64,000 bases of DNA from Aquimarina sp042434915 (lineage in GTDB: Bacteria > Bacteroidota > Bacteroidia > Flavobacteriales > Flavobacteriaceae), in NCBI RefSeq assembly GCF_042434915.1, contig NZ_CP170198.1, positions 3,038,001 to 3,102,000 of the forward strand, written 5' to 3'. Positions 28,381 to 37,672 of this stretch are shown in pieces (the first letter of the stretch is position 1; each line of letters starts with the position of its first letter). The notes beneath the pieces are model-generated. The model ran no database searches and was not told the DNA's origin. It was given only the letters and a program-made list of their open reading frames with translations. A program made the position numbers and the translations under genes.

Positions 28381-28413
28381 AAAAAACCCGACCTTACATG
28401 TCGGGTTTTTTTT
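28381..28413 (+). terminator. Rho-independent terminator of gltX
   Basis: The stem CCCGAC/GTCGGG (28387-28405) has a 7-nt loop and is followed by eight T. An A-run precedes it. It lies 17 bp past the gltX stop. Confidence 0.88.
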
Positions 28414-28427
28414 ATCATAATGTTCCT

Positions 28428-28443
28428 TATTTCACGTGAAACA
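28428..28443. other. parS-like site 4
   Basis: TATTTCACGTGAAACA has a perfect 12-bp core (TTTCACGTGAAA) and one mismatch to the 16-bp consensus. It lies in the gap between gltX and the SPFH gene. Confidence 0.65.
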
Positions 28444-28519
28444 TGTCACTCAAATTTCTTTAACTATCCTATCAAAAATATTAGTAATTTACCTATCTAA
28501 TCCTATAAGCAATTAAATT

Positions 28520-29476
28520 ATGATGTTTCTACTAATTCCAGCCTTTATTGTAGCTTTTATCATTCTACTTTCTGGCATTTTTACTGTTAAGCAACAAACT
28601 TCTGCACTTGTTGAACGTTTCGGAAAATTCTTAAGCATTCGCAATTCAGGTCTTCATTTTAAAATTCCTATGGTAGATCGAATAGCAGGTCGTATTAATT
28701 TGAAAATTCAGCAATTAGATGTTATTGTTGAAACAAAGACAAAAGATGATGTTTTCGTACGTTTAAAAATTTCTGTACAATATCAAGTATTGAAAACTAA
28801 AGTATATGATGCATTTTATAGACTAGAAAATCCACAGGATCAGATTACATCTTATGTATTTGATGTTGTACGAGCCGAAGTTCCTAAAATGAAATTAGAT
28901 GATGTTTTTGAACGAAAAGATGATATAGCCATCGCTGTAAAAAGTGAACTTAACGAAGCAATGAGTGATTATGGTTACGATATTATAAAAACTTTGGTAA
29001 CCGATATTGATCCAGATCTTCAAGTAAAAGAAGCAATGAATCGCATTAATGCTGCAGAACGAGAAAAACTAGCTGCAGAATATGAAGCTGAAGCCGAACG
29101 AATTAAGATTGTAGCAAAAGCACGTGCCGAAGCTGAAAGTAAACGTTTGCAAGGACAAGGTATCGCAGACCAACGTCGTGAGATTGCTAGAGGTTTAGAA
29201 GAAAGTGTGGATGTATTGAACAATGTTGGCATAAATTCTCAAGAAGCCTCTGCCCTAATCGTTGTTACCCAACATTATGATACATTACAATCACTTGGTG
29301 AAGAAACTAATAGCAACTTAATTTTATTACCAAATTCACCACAGGCAGGAAGTGATATGTTAAATAATATGATTGCATCATTCACTGCATCCAATCAACT
29401 AGGAGAGGTTATGAAAAAACAAAATTTAAAAAAAACTCTGAGAGATAAAAATGACGAAGATGATACAATCAAGTAA
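28520..29476 (+). CDS. SPFH/Band 7 (stomatin/prohibitin-like) membrane protein
   Basis: The 318-aa protein has one N-terminal membrane segment (about 3-22) and then a Band 7 domain: QQTSALVERFGKFLSIRNSG, the LDVIVETKTKDDVFV strand and YDAFYRLENPQDQITSYVFDVVR. An Ala/Glu-rich helix (about 165-230) follows, with AAEREKLAAEYEAEAERI typical of the QmcA/stomatin branch. Such proteins form membrane-associated oligomers and often regulate proteases such as FtsH. No NfeD-like partner is adjacent. Confidence 0.88.
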   Translation: MMFLLIPAFIVAFIILLSGIFTVKQQTSALVERFGKFLSIRNSGLHFKIPMVDRIAGRINLKIQQLDVIVETKTKDDVFVRLKISVQYQVLKTKVYDAFYRLENPQDQITSYVFDVVRAEVPKMKLDDVFERKDDIAIAVKSELNEAMSDYGYDIIKTLVTDIDPDLQVKEAMNRINAAEREKLAAEYEAEAERIKIVAKARAEAESKRLQGQGIADQRREIARGLEESVDVLNNVGINSQEASALIVVTQHYDTLQSLGEETNSNLILLPNSPQAGSDMLNNMIASFTASNQLGEVMKKQNLKKTLRDKNDEDDTIK

Positions 29477-29660
29477 TCATCTAATTAATGAGATATAAAA
29501 TGTCAAAAATCTATTTTAATAATATTTGTAGCATCTTTACAATAATAAATGTGTAAATATATTCTAATTATTTAAAAACCTCTTAAATCGCTTTATAATG
29601 ATCTATTTTTAATAAATAATTATTATATAAAATAAAAATTGATAAGAATTAATTATAATA

Positions 29661-29690
29661 AAAAATCCCATCATAATGATGGGATTTTTT
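29661..29690. terminator. Bidirectional terminator between convergent genes
   Basis: The near-perfect stem AATCCCATCA/TGATGGGATT is flanked by A-run and T-run. It lies between the plus-strand SPFH gene and the minus-strand small gene, and can serve both. Confidence 0.85.
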
Positions 29691-29938
29691 TAGTTTATTT
29701 TTTTGACTCGCGTAATACCAAGCATTTTATTCACAGCTTTTAATACAAATGCTTTTTTTGCTATAGCTCCTGCAATGTTACCTACTGTTTTAAAAACTGA
29801 AAAATTTTCTTTGGTTGTATGATAACTAATCTTTATTTCCTCAAGATTAATTTCTTTCTGCAATTTCAGAAATTTCAGATCTCTATTAATTTCTTCAAAA
29901 CTAGTATAGATCTTCATTCCTGTGTTTGATTGGTTCAT
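29690..29938 (-). CDS. Small conserved protein, possibly DUF6327
   Basis: The 82-aa product has an amphipathic, charged N-terminal half (SFEEINRDLKFLKLQKEINL) and a hydrophobic Ala/Gly-rich stretch (VGNIAGAIAKKAFVLKAV). The opening resembles a Flavobacteria family I tentatively know as DUF6327. It is the last gene of a three-gene set with the holin-like and YtxH proteins, 27 bp after the former. That arrangement recurs in Flavobacteria and is usually read as an envelope-stress set. Function unknown. Confidence 0.65.
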   Translation of the reverse strand: MNQSNTGMKIYTSFEEINRDLKFLKLQKEINLEEIKISYHTTKENFSVFKTVGNIAGAIAKKAFVLKAVNKMLGITRVKKIN

Positions 29939-29965
29939 AGCTAAACTTTTTAAAGACGTATAATA

Positions 29966-30316
29966 TTAATCATTAAAGAAAATTTTAGAATACTTTATTA
30001 ATAATTTTCTTTTAAAGTATGATTTACCAAATACAGCAAGGAGAATCATGACAATTCCATAAAATCCAGCGACTATAAAATATCCCGCAGGTATATGATC
30101 AATAGCTTGTCCGATCCAAATTGACGCACCAACAGATAAAAAGATTAAAATTAACATCAAAATACTACCCATAACCAATACATTGGCCATGGATATTGTA
30201 CTTTTCATTGCTTTTTTAAAAAGATCTAACTTATAGTACTCGACACTAGTTTCAACATAGCTTCGAACATTTTTATCAATCTCTTTTACATTATCCGTTA
30301 AATTTTCAAATGCCAT
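29966..30316 (-). CDS. Phage-holin-family (Holin-X-like) two-helix membrane protein
   Basis: The 116-aa protein has a charged amphipathic N-terminus (ENLTDNVKEIDKNVRSYVE) and then two membrane helices (about 42-68 and 78-97) joined by a short turn at HIPAG. This is the layout of the holin-like PF07332 family, which is widespread outside phages. It sits 9 bp after the YtxH gene. No phage genes are nearby, so a stress or envelope role is more likely than lysis. Confidence 0.75.
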   Translation of the reverse strand: MAFENLTDNVKEIDKNVRSYVETSVEYYKLDLFKKAMKSTISMANVLVMGSILMLILIFLSVGASIWIGQAIDHIPAGYFIVAGFYGIVMILLAVFGKSYFKRKLLIKYSKIFFND

Positions 30317-30325
30317 AGACTAGAT

Positions 30326-30709
30326 TTAAACTACTGCTTTATTCGCGTTTGTTTTAATCTTTTCAACCACTACATCTTTATGTAATTTTGCATTTTGCTT
30401 TCTCAACTCCTCCAATTTATTCTCCATAGCAACCAAAATATCATCTGCCTTATAGCTTGCATTTGATAATGTGTCTTCCAATTTTGATTCGAATTCTACC
30501 TTTGCTCTAGCAGCCTTTTCACCAATTATTGAAGCTGTTTCTTGATATTTTTGATTTAATTTAAGCTGTGCTTCTCTAGCACCTTCTTTTAATTTTTTTC
30601 TAGTTTTCTCGCCACTTTCTGGAGCATATAACAATCCTACTCCTGCTCCAATAATTGCTCCTGTTACTAATGCTAAAAGGGTATTTCCTGTGTTTCCTGA
30701 ACTTGACAT
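30326..30709 (-). CDS. YtxH domain-containing protein
   Basis: The 127-aa protein has one membrane helix (about 10-28, LLALVTGAIIGAGVGLLYAP) followed by the diagnostic YAPESGEKTRKKLKEGA motif and a long helical tail. YtxH proteins are general-stress membrane proteins in Bacillus. It is the first gene of the three-gene set. Proposed role: membrane or envelope stress, by family only. Confidence 0.85.
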   Translation of the reverse strand: MSSSGNTGNTLLALVTGAIIGAGVGLLYAPESGEKTRKKLKEGAREAQLKLNQKYQETASIIGEKAARAKVEFESKLEDTLSNASYKADDILVAMENKLEELRKQNAKLHKDVVVEKIKTNANKAVV

Positions 30710-30899
30710 ATGTTTTTATTTTAGGTTAATAATTATATTGCTAAATTACAACACGTCTCATTATTACGCTGTTAACAACGGGTTAATAAAAGTACTTATT
30801 ATGTCAAACTTTCCATAAAATTATTAAATAAAAACTAAATTTTATCCGAATTTTTCAATACAAACAATATACTACTAATAAATGCTAATTTTTTTAACA

Positions 30900-33032
30900 T
30901 TAAAGAAGTGTAGAAACTAGCTCTTTTACATCACTGCTATCTGTTGTAGTTTGAATTTCTAAAACTCGAGTAGTTTGTTCTTTTACTATATCAGGGTAAT
31001 TTTTAAGTATAAACAAAGCTTCAAATTGAAGCAATTCGTTAGAATCCATAAGCGCATCTACAATAAACTGTTTACCCTCATCATCTAATTTAACTTTATG
31101 CTCTGCTATAACAACACCTGTAGTAAGTAATGCTACGATACGCGAACCTATTTTTTTCTTTGCTGTGCTAAACAAAGGTTTTACATCTTCATAAGAAACC
31201 TGCTTAGCTAATTCTAAGATTGTACTTCGCAAATTAAGTCGCTTCTCTTCAGGTAGATTCGTATACTTTTTACCAGATTTTTTAATTTCTTCAATAGGTT
31301 TTACCACAGGCTTTGTAGTCTCAGGCTTTAATTTTTTAACGACATTTTCTTGCTTATGATCTACCTTAGCCCAAGTATCACGCAAGCCAACGGTCTTATT
31401 GAAAATTAAGCTATCTGCTGTACTATCCTGATCAACATTGAAGTATCCCAATCGTTGAAATTGAAAATGATCCAAAGATTTAGCCGTCGATAGATAGGGT
31501 TCTACAAATCCTTTGATTATCTGAAGCGAATTTGGATTTAAAAATTCCATAAAGTCTTGATCCTTGTGATTATCTGGTGCTTCATCTAAAAACAATCTAT
31601 CATACACACGAACTTCTGCAGGTATCGCATGTGCTATTGAAACCCAATGCAATGTACCTTTTACATTACGTTTAGATGCTTCTGTACCACTACCCGATTT
31701 ACTAGCTGGATCATAAGAACAGTGTATCTCGGTAATAACACCGTTACTATCTTTAACTACAGATTCACCCTTGATAATGTACGCATTTTTAAGCCTCACT
31801 TCTTTACCTAATGTTAATCTAAAATATTTACGTCCTGCATCTTCCTTAAAATCTTCGCGCTCTATATAAAGATATTTACTAAAAGGAACTTGATGTTCAC
31901 CAGCATTTGCGTCTTCGGGATTATTCTCTGCATCTACATATTCGACCTTTTCTTTTGGATAATTTTTGATTATAAGTTTTACAGGATCCAAAACAGCCAT
32001 TACACGTGGTGCTACCTTATTAAGATCTTCGCGCACACAAAACTCAAGTAGCGAAACATCTATAACATTTTCTCTTTTGGCAACACCTACAGTTTCAACA
32101 AATTTTCGAATAGATTTTGGAGTATATCCACGTCTTCTCAATGCAGATATAGTAGGCATTCTTGGATCATCCCAACCCGACACTACACCTTCTTCAACCA
32201 AACGTAATAATTTACGCTTACTCATAATTGTATAACTAAGGTTTAACCGCGCAAACTCTGTTTGTTTAGGTACTATACTACCAGGCTCGGATATTTGTTC
32301 TAGAAACCAATCATATAGCTTTCTGTGAGGTTTAAACTCTAAAGAGCATAGTGAATGACTGACACCTTCGATGTAATCACTTTCTCCATGCGTCCAATCA
32401 TACATAGGATAAATACACCAAGCATCGCCAGTTCTATGATGGTTCTTTTTTAAAATTCTATACATCAGAGGATCTCGCATTAGCATATTAGGATCAGCCA
32501 TATCTATTTTTGCCCGAACCACATGAGCACCCTCTTCAAATTCACCATTTTTCATTCGTTCAAACAAATCTAGATTTTCGCTAATTGAACGATCTCTAAA
32601 TGGACTGTTTGTTCCAGGTGATGTAGTGGTACCTTTCTGTTCTGCTATCGCCTCTGCGCTTTGTGAATCTACGTACGCCTTATCTTCTTTAATCAATTTA
32701 AGCGTCCATTGATATAAAGTTTCAAAATAATCTGAAGAATAACATTCTTTATCCCATTGATACCCCAACCAACTAATGTCTCTTTTTATTGCGTCTACGT
32801 ACTCTTGCTCTTCTTTGGCAGGATTCGTATCATCAAACCTTAGATTAACCGGTGCATTGTAACGCAATCCTAATCCGAAACTAATTCCTATAGCTTTGGT
32901 ATGTCCGATATGTAAATATCCATTGGGTTCGGGTGGAAATCTAAAACGTAAATCCTCTTTGCGAGTATTAGTTTTTAAATCTTCCTCGATCAATTGCTCT
33001 ATAAAATTAAGCGATTTTTTTTCTTCAGTCAT
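30900..33032 (-). CDS. glnS: Glutamine--tRNA ligase with C-terminal extension
   Basis: The 710-aa class I synthetase has PPEPNGYLHIGHTKA (HIGH at 41-44), the GlnRS-specific RFDDTNPAKEEQEYVDAI, and the KMSKS-type IMSKRKL at about residue 270 followed by WDDPRMPT. Two anticodon-binding beta-barrel regions end near residue 560. About 145 more residues follow a Lys/Pro-rich linker (KLKPETTKPVVKPIEEIKK). E. coli GlnRS is about 555 residues, so the helical tail is an addition. Some relatives are annotated as YqeY fusions, but I do not see clear YqeY motifs here. It charges tRNA-Gln directly. Confidence 0.95.
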   Translation of the reverse strand: MTEEKKSLNFIEQLIEEDLKTNTRKEDLRFRFPPEPNGYLHIGHTKAIGISFGLGLRYNAPVNLRFDDTNPAKEEQEYVDAIKRDISWLGYQWDKECYSSDYFETLYQWTLKLIKEDKAYVDSQSAEAIAEQKGTTTSPGTNSPFRDRSISENLDLFERMKNGEFEEGAHVVRAKIDMADPNMLMRDPLMYRILKKNHHRTGDAWCIYPMYDWTHGESDYIEGVSHSLCSLEFKPHRKLYDWFLEQISEPGSIVPKQTEFARLNLSYTIMSKRKLLRLVEEGVVSGWDDPRMPTISALRRRGYTPKSIRKFVETVGVAKRENVIDVSLLEFCVREDLNKVAPRVMAVLDPVKLIIKNYPKEKVEYVDAENNPEDANAGEHQVPFSKYLYIEREDFKEDAGRKYFRLTLGKEVRLKNAYIIKGESVVKDSNGVITEIHCSYDPASKSGSGTEASKRNVKGTLHWVSIAHAIPAEVRVYDRLFLDEAPDNHKDQDFMEFLNPNSLQIIKGFVEPYLSTAKSLDHFQFQRLGYFNVDQDSTADSLIFNKTVGLRDTWAKVDHKQENVVKKLKPETTKPVVKPIEEIKKSGKKYTNLPEEKRLNLRSTILELAKQVSYEDVKPLFSTAKKKIGSRIVALLTTGVVIAEHKVKLDDEGKQFIVDALMDSNELLQFEALFILKNYPDIVKEQTTRVLEIQTTTDSSDVKELVSTLL

Positions 33033-33229
33033 CAGGTATAATAATAAAGCGCAAAATTACTAAATTTATGCAGCCAGTGTCTAATATATAGATCAAAACA
33101 ATTATTAAAAAATGCATTATTGCACGCATCCACATGTTAAACTACCTAGTTAAGTGTAACCATGGCTTACTTAGACCTGTGTTGTATACAAAGAGATTTT
33201 TAGCACTATCATGATTGTAACGATTCTCT

Positions 33230-33237
33230 TATCTTTG
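33230..33237 (+). promoter_or_regulatory. -7 element of the folB promoter
   Basis: TATCTTTG matches TAnnTTTG, 14 bp upstream of the GTG start. It predicts a very short leader. Confidence 0.5.
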
Positions 33238-33251
33238 TTCAAAAATAAGTT

Positions 33252-33611
33252 GTGGGAAAGATAATACTAAAAAATATAAAGGTTTATAGCAATCACGGTT
33301 GTTTAGAAGAGGAAGAAAAAATAGGTTCGGATTACCGAATTGATTTAACCATACATGCTAACTTAACAAAATCATCAACTACGGATGATCTACAAGATAC
33401 CGTTGATTATGTACATTTAAATACAATTGTCAAAGAAGAAATGGCTATTAGATCAAAACTATTAGAACATGCAGCCGAACGAATTTTGATTAGAGTACTG
33501 AATGAGTTACCTTTAGTAGATAAAGTAGTTGTTGACGTATCTAAAATTAATCCGCCTATCGGTGGAAATGTAGAGATGGTAACGATTCGCAGAAAAAAGA
33601 AAAGAAACTAA
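33252..33611 (+). CDS. folB: Dihydroneopterin aldolase
   Basis: The 119-aa protein matches FolB in length and motifs: ILKNIKVYSNHGCLEEEEKIG at the start, DLQDTVDYVHL in the middle, LLEHAAERI, and the C-terminal KINPPIGGNVEMVTI with the conserved PP. It cleaves 7,8-dihydroneopterin to 6-hydroxymethyl-dihydropterin in folate synthesis. The start codon is GTG. It is a single gene, followed by tRNA-Cys. Confidence 0.92.
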   Translation: MGKIILKNIKVYSNHGCLEEEEKIGSDYRIDLTIHANLTKSSTTDDLQDTVDYVHLNTIVKEEMAIRSKLLEHAAERILIRVLNELPLVDKVVVDVSKINPPIGGNVEMVTIRRKKKRN

Positions 33612-33679
33612 TTTGAAGGAAAAAAGAAATTTTGTACTGTTAAATTGCAAAACCCTTCTTTAGTATTCATTATTTTTTT

Positions 33680-33687
33680 TACATTTG
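33680..33687 (+). promoter_or_regulatory. -7 element of the tRNA-Cys promoter
   Basis: TACATTTG matches TAnnTTTG, 17 bp upstream of the mature tRNA 5' end. Confidence 0.5.
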
Positions 33688-33704
33688 CGTCCTGCAAGAA
33701 TTAC

Positions 33705-33775
33705 GGTGTCGTGGCCGAGTGGCTAGGCAGTGGTCTGCAACACCATCTACAGCGGTTCGAATCCGCTCGACACCT
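33705..33775 (+). tRNA. tRNA-Cys (anticodon GCA)
   Basis: The acceptor arms GGTGTCG (33705-33711) and CGACACC (33768-33774) pair fully, with T as discriminator. The anticodon stem GTGGT/ACCAT (one G-U) encloses the 7-nt loop CTGCAAC, giving anticodon GCA. The T arm is AGCGG-TTCGAAT-CCGCT. The 3' CCA is not encoded. A terminator follows directly. Confidence 0.95.
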
Positions 33776-33777
33776 CA

Positions 33778-33808
33778 AAAAAATCCTGTTATATAACAGG
33801 ATTTTTTA
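33778..33808. terminator. Bidirectional terminator after tRNA-Cys
   Basis: The palindromic stem AATCCTGTTAT/ATAACAGGATT is flanked by A- and T-runs. It serves the tRNA (plus) and the LysE-family gene ending at 33813 (minus). Confidence 0.85.
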
Positions 33809-33812
33809 GTTA

Positions 33813-34505
33813 CTAAAATGTAGCTTCGGGTGTTATTTTTTCTATTTCATTTTGAAGTCGCTGCTCAACATTATCTGGCAAAACGCCTTTGAGAATTAAA
33901 AAAGCGCCAAATATAATCATCAAAACACTTATAACACGCTTAATTACATAGGTCCTTTTGGGTGTTAGTTTTCGTTTTAATCGCTTAGCTAATAGCATTT
34001 TAAAAACATCGATGATAAAATAGGTAGTCAATACCATCGTAAAAAATGTAAAAATACGATTAGAGTCCATATCTAATTGAGGACCTATCACGATAATGAT
34101 ACTAAGCCAAAATCCCAGGACACCTATATTAATAAAATTGAGAAGAAAGCCTTTTATAAAAAGTTTGAAATAATTGTGTTTATTTATAATCTCTACGCTC
34201 GTATCTCTAAGTTTATTGTAATTTTTTCGTTCTTGTATAAAGGAAATAATCCCGTAAGTAGCTAGTAACATCCCACCAAAAATAAATAAAGCAGGATCAT
34301 CTTTTATTTTTTCTAAAATTTTATTGGTACTAAAATAGGCTATTAGTATAAAAACAATATCTGCCAAGATCACTCCAAAATCCACTGCAACAGCTGCTCT
34401 AAATCCCTTGATAGCAGCTGTCTCTAATAGAACAAAGAATACGGGTCCTATTAAAAAGGCTAATAAAAATCCTAAAGGTACGGCTGCATGAGCATCTTGA
34501 AACAT
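33813..34505 (-). CDS. LysE-family amino-acid exporter
   Basis: The 230-aa protein is highly hydrophobic, with about six membrane segments. Its start, PLGFLLAFLIGPVFFVLLETAAIKGFRAA, is the LysE/RhtB family opening (PGP replaced by IGP). A charged break in the middle (QERKNYNKLRDTS) is usual. Members export amino acids or related small molecules; the substrate is unknown. Neighbours give no clue. Confidence 0.85.
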   Translation of the reverse strand: MFQDAHAAVPLGFLLAFLIGPVFFVLLETAAIKGFRAAVAVDFGVILADIVFILIAYFSTNKILEKIKDDPALFIFGGMLLATYGIISFIQERKNYNKLRDTSVEIINKHNYFKLFIKGFLLNFINIGVLGFWLSIIIVIGPQLDMDSNRIFTFFTMVLTTYFIIDVFKMLLAKRLKRKLTPKRTYVIKRVISVLMIIFGAFLILKGVLPDNVEQRLQNEIEKITPEATF

Positions 34506-34544
34506 AAAATTAAATAGTGTTTCTTACAAATCTAATAAATATGC

Positions 34545-35225
34545 TTAGTTTATCTCTAAAATTTTGCCTCCAAATACTTTTTTACTATCGATAGACTTTG
34601 GGCTTCCGTATATTTTTATGGATCCTCCAGCAGTAGTAGACGCTTTTACAAACAGTTTTGCATAAACACTTGCCCTACCCCCTGCACCTATTGAAACCTT
34701 TGTAGAATCGGTGATCAATCGTTGAGTTTCATACTGACCACCGGCTTTTATATTTATATCTTGATTCTTACTGAAACCTGACAGTTCTATAGTTCCGCCA
34801 GTGACAGCTTTTGAAATAAGTTGATCAACAACAATTCTACCTTTAATTTTGGCACCTTCTTGGACACTTAATTTTATGTATTTTTGAACTAAAGAGTCTT
34901 TAATTTGAACGATTGCTCCTTCATTAACGTCTATTGTTTCAATAGTTTTATAGTATACAATCACCTTGGTTTCATCCTTTTCATCCCAAATGTTATCCAA
35001 AGACATTTTTAGTTTTAAAACTCCTTGCTTTTCAACTACAGTGATATCATTTTTTTGAGGACCTACAATGGCTATTCTATTTTGAGTGTCATGTAGTAAT
35101 TCTACTTTAATTTTATCAAAAACTTTTAGCTCTCTAAAATCTTTTAATTCACTAGCAGTTTTTTGTTGTGCAAACGCACTTATAGTAATCATTAAGAGCG
35201 TTATAAGTAAACTATTGCATTTCAT
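34545..35225 (-). CDS. Secreted DUF2807 (head GIN) beta-helix protein
   Basis: The 226-aa protein has a signal peptide (MKCNSLLITLLMITISAFAQ). It then shows the DUF2807 pattern: FRELKVFDKIKVELLH, a VVEKQGVLKLKM strand, and right-handed parallel beta-helix turns such as AIVQIKDSLVQKYIKLSVQEGAKIKG written out over residues about 105-190. The family is common in Bacteroidota and its role is unclear, with surface or periplasmic placement likely. It follows the rnr gene by 36 bp and may be co-transcribed. Confidence 0.82.
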   Translation of the reverse strand: MKCNSLLITLLMITISAFAQQKTASELKDFRELKVFDKIKVELLHDTQNRIAIVGPQKNDITVVEKQGVLKLKMSLDNIWDEKDETKVIVYYKTIETIDVNEGAIVQIKDSLVQKYIKLSVQEGAKIKGRIVVDQLISKAVTGGTIELSGFSKNQDINIKAGGQYETQRLITDSTKVSIGAGGRASVYAKLFVKASTTAGGSIKIYGSPKSIDSKKVFGGKILEIN

Positions 35226-35261
35226 TATAAAACGTATATTTTTAATTTATTTAAAATAAGC

Positions 35262-37463
35262 TTACGATTCAACTTGATCTTTTGATCCTATTAGTGTAAA
35301 ATCCAAATGTCTTTTGACCAAATCAGCATTTTTAACCTTAACATAAACTTCGTCACCTAGTTGATAAACTTTTTTATTTTTCTGTCCTGTAATTGCGTAT
35401 TCATCCTGATCAAATATGTAATGATCGTCGTTCATATCTTTGAGACGTACCATTCCTTCACATTTGTTACTAATAATTTCAATATAAATACCCCATTCTG
35501 TAACGCCAGAGATTACGCCAAGAAACTCCTCATTTTCATGATCTTTCATGAATTTAATTTGCATGTATTTTATTGAATCTCTTTCTGCGCTAGCTGCCAA
35601 ACCTTCCATAGAACTACTATGATTACACTTCTCATCATAGGCTTCTTCCTCAACCGATTTTCCGCCATCTAGATAATGTTGTAAGAGACGATGCGCCATC
35701 ACATCTGGATATCTCCTAATTGGACTTGTAAAATGACTATAATAATCAAAAGCTAACCCGTAATGACCAATATTATGCGTTGTATATTCTGCCTTACTCA
35801 TACTACGTATAGCCAAAGTATCGACTAAGTTTTGTTCTTTTTTTCCTTGCACATCGTTTAACAATCCATTTAATGACTTCGTAGTTGATTTACGATCCTT
35901 TAAATCTAATTTATATCCAAATCTACTTATGATATTTTGTAGGGCTGCTAATTTTTCATCATTTGGTTCGTCATGTACACGATAAATAAAAGTTTTCTTA
36001 GGATTTTGTTTTCCGATAAACTCTGCCACCTTTCTATTGGCGAGCAACATAAACTCCTCGATAAGCTTATTTGCGTCCTTAGAAGTTTTAAAAAAGACTC
36101 CGGTAGGTTCAAAAGCTTCATTTAAACTAAATTTTACTTCGACCTTATCAAACGAAATTGCACCATCACGCATTCGTTTGTTACGCATAATTTTGGATAA
36201 ATTATTTAATGTAATGATAGCATCTGTTATAGGCTGAGGTACTACATATGCTTTCCCTGTTAACGAAATTTCATCTGGAATACTGTTAGCCATAGTTTCA
36301 ATCATATGCTGTGCCTCTTCATACGCAAAACGAGCATCAGAGTAGGTAACAGTGCGACCAAACCATTGATTTTTAATAGTTGCCTTCTTATCAATTTCAA
36401 ATACAGCCGAAAAAGTATATTTCTCTTCATTAGGTCTAAGAGAACAAGCATTATTTGACAGAATTTCGGGAAGCATTGGTACTACTCTATCTACCAAGTA
36501 TACCGAAGTAGCTCGTTCATAAGCTTCATTATCCAAAATAGTTCCAGGCTGGACATAATGGGAAACATCTGCTATATGAATTCCTATTTCATAATTACCA
36601 TTTTCTAATATTTTAAATGAGAGAGCATCATCAAAATCTTTTGCATCTTTTGGATCAATCGTAAAAGTTAGTGTATCCCGCATATCGCGCCGATTCGCTA
36701 TTTCATTTTCTTGGATAGAAGTATCTATTGCATTAGCAAATTCTTCTACCTCTTTAGGAAATTCATAAGGTAATCCATATTGTGCCAAAATCGCATGAAT
36801 CTCTGTATTATGTTCTCCTGGTTTACCTAATACTTTTAAAATTTTTCCAAATGGTGAATCTGCCTTCTCTGGCCAGTCTTCAAGCTTAACTAAAACTTTA
36901 TCACCATCTTGAGCTTCAAATATTTTATTTTTTGGAATAAAAATATCTGTATACATTTTTGCATTTTGAGTATTTACAAATGCATAATTTTTCTGAATTT
37001 GAATTACTCCAACAAATTCATCACGTTTTCTATGTATTATTTTGGAAATTTCCCCTTCACTTTTTCCACCTCGTTTTCTTCTGTAGACATACACCTCTAC
37101 TTCATCACCATCAAGCGCTTTATTAAGATTATTTTTGGGAATAAAAATATCTTCTTCTAAATCTTCTACTATAACGTATCCAGATCCTTTGGTCGTAACA
37201 TCTAGTCTACCAGAATACGTATTGATATTGGGTATCAACTTAAACTTACCACGTTCGATTTCTTCAATTTGTTTCTTTGCGGCAAGCTGTGTTAACTTTT
37301 TAATAATTTGATTACGGCTACTGGGATCATCCACACCCAATTTTGAAGCTATTTGCTTATAATTAAAGGATTTATCCGTATCTGACTTTAGTATTTTAAG
37401 TATTGACTGGGTAAGATTTTCAATTTTAGCTGACTGTTTTCTTCGGCTACTCTTTCTTTTCAT
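35262..37463 (-). CDS. rnr: Ribonuclease R
   Basis: The 733-aa exoribonuclease has a basic N-terminus and a winged-helix segment (about 13-78). Two cold-shock/OB domains follow (SGRLDVTTKGSGYVIVEDL from 84; VGVIQIQKNYAFVN from 151). The RNB catalytic domain carries TIDPKDAKDFDDALSF (Asp270, Asp276, Asp278, Asp279 bind metal), and FTSPIRRYPDVMAHRLLQ lies later. The C-terminal S1 domain is at about 650-728. It degrades structured RNA 3' to 5'. It is divergent from rpiB across the 1.2-kb AT-rich gap. Confidence 0.95.
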   Translation of the reverse strand: MKRKSSRRKQSAKIENLTQSILKILKSDTDKSFNYKQIASKLGVDDPSSRNQIIKKLTQLAAKKQIEEIERGKFKLIPNINTYSGRLDVTTKGSGYVIVEDLEEDIFIPKNNLNKALDGDEVEVYVYRRKRGGKSEGEISKIIHRKRDEFVGVIQIQKNYAFVNTQNAKMYTDIFIPKNKIFEAQDGDKVLVKLEDWPEKADSPFGKILKVLGKPGEHNTEIHAILAQYGLPYEFPKEVEEFANAIDTSIQENEIANRRDMRDTLTFTIDPKDAKDFDDALSFKILENGNYEIGIHIADVSHYVQPGTILDNEAYERATSVYLVDRVVPMLPEILSNNACSLRPNEEKYTFSAVFEIDKKATIKNQWFGRTVTYSDARFAYEEAQHMIETMANSIPDEISLTGKAYVVPQPITDAIITLNNLSKIMRNKRMRDGAISFDKVEVKFSLNEAFEPTGVFFKTSKDANKLIEEFMLLANRKVAEFIGKQNPKKTFIYRVHDEPNDEKLAALQNIISRFGYKLDLKDRKSTTKSLNGLLNDVQGKKEQNLVDTLAIRSMSKAEYTTHNIGHYGLAFDYYSHFTSPIRRYPDVMAHRLLQHYLDGGKSVEEEAYDEKCNHSSSMEGLAASAERDSIKYMQIKFMKDHENEEFLGVISGVTEWGIYIEIISNKCEGMVRLKDMNDDHYIFDQDEYAITGQKNKKVYQLGDEVYVKVKNADLVKRHLDFTLIGSKDQVES

Positions 37464-37672
37464 TTAGGTCATTTATATTTTAATCTTATAAATGTACGGC
37501 TAATCTTTAAACATCATTGAATTTCGTATTAAACTTTTGTTAATCCGTCGTTTCTATTTTTCGGGTATATCAATAGATTATCTATTTTTTTTCAATCAAA
37601 TTTTATAATTTCTTAAAATTTTCTTAATTTTAAATATACTTTCAATGTATAAATAATTGTTAGCTTGATAAC

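Noticed and set aside
29966..30316. Prophage remnant indicated by the holin-like protein
   Set aside because: No other phage gene, integrase, or attachment site is near; this family is common in ordinary chromosomal stress operons.
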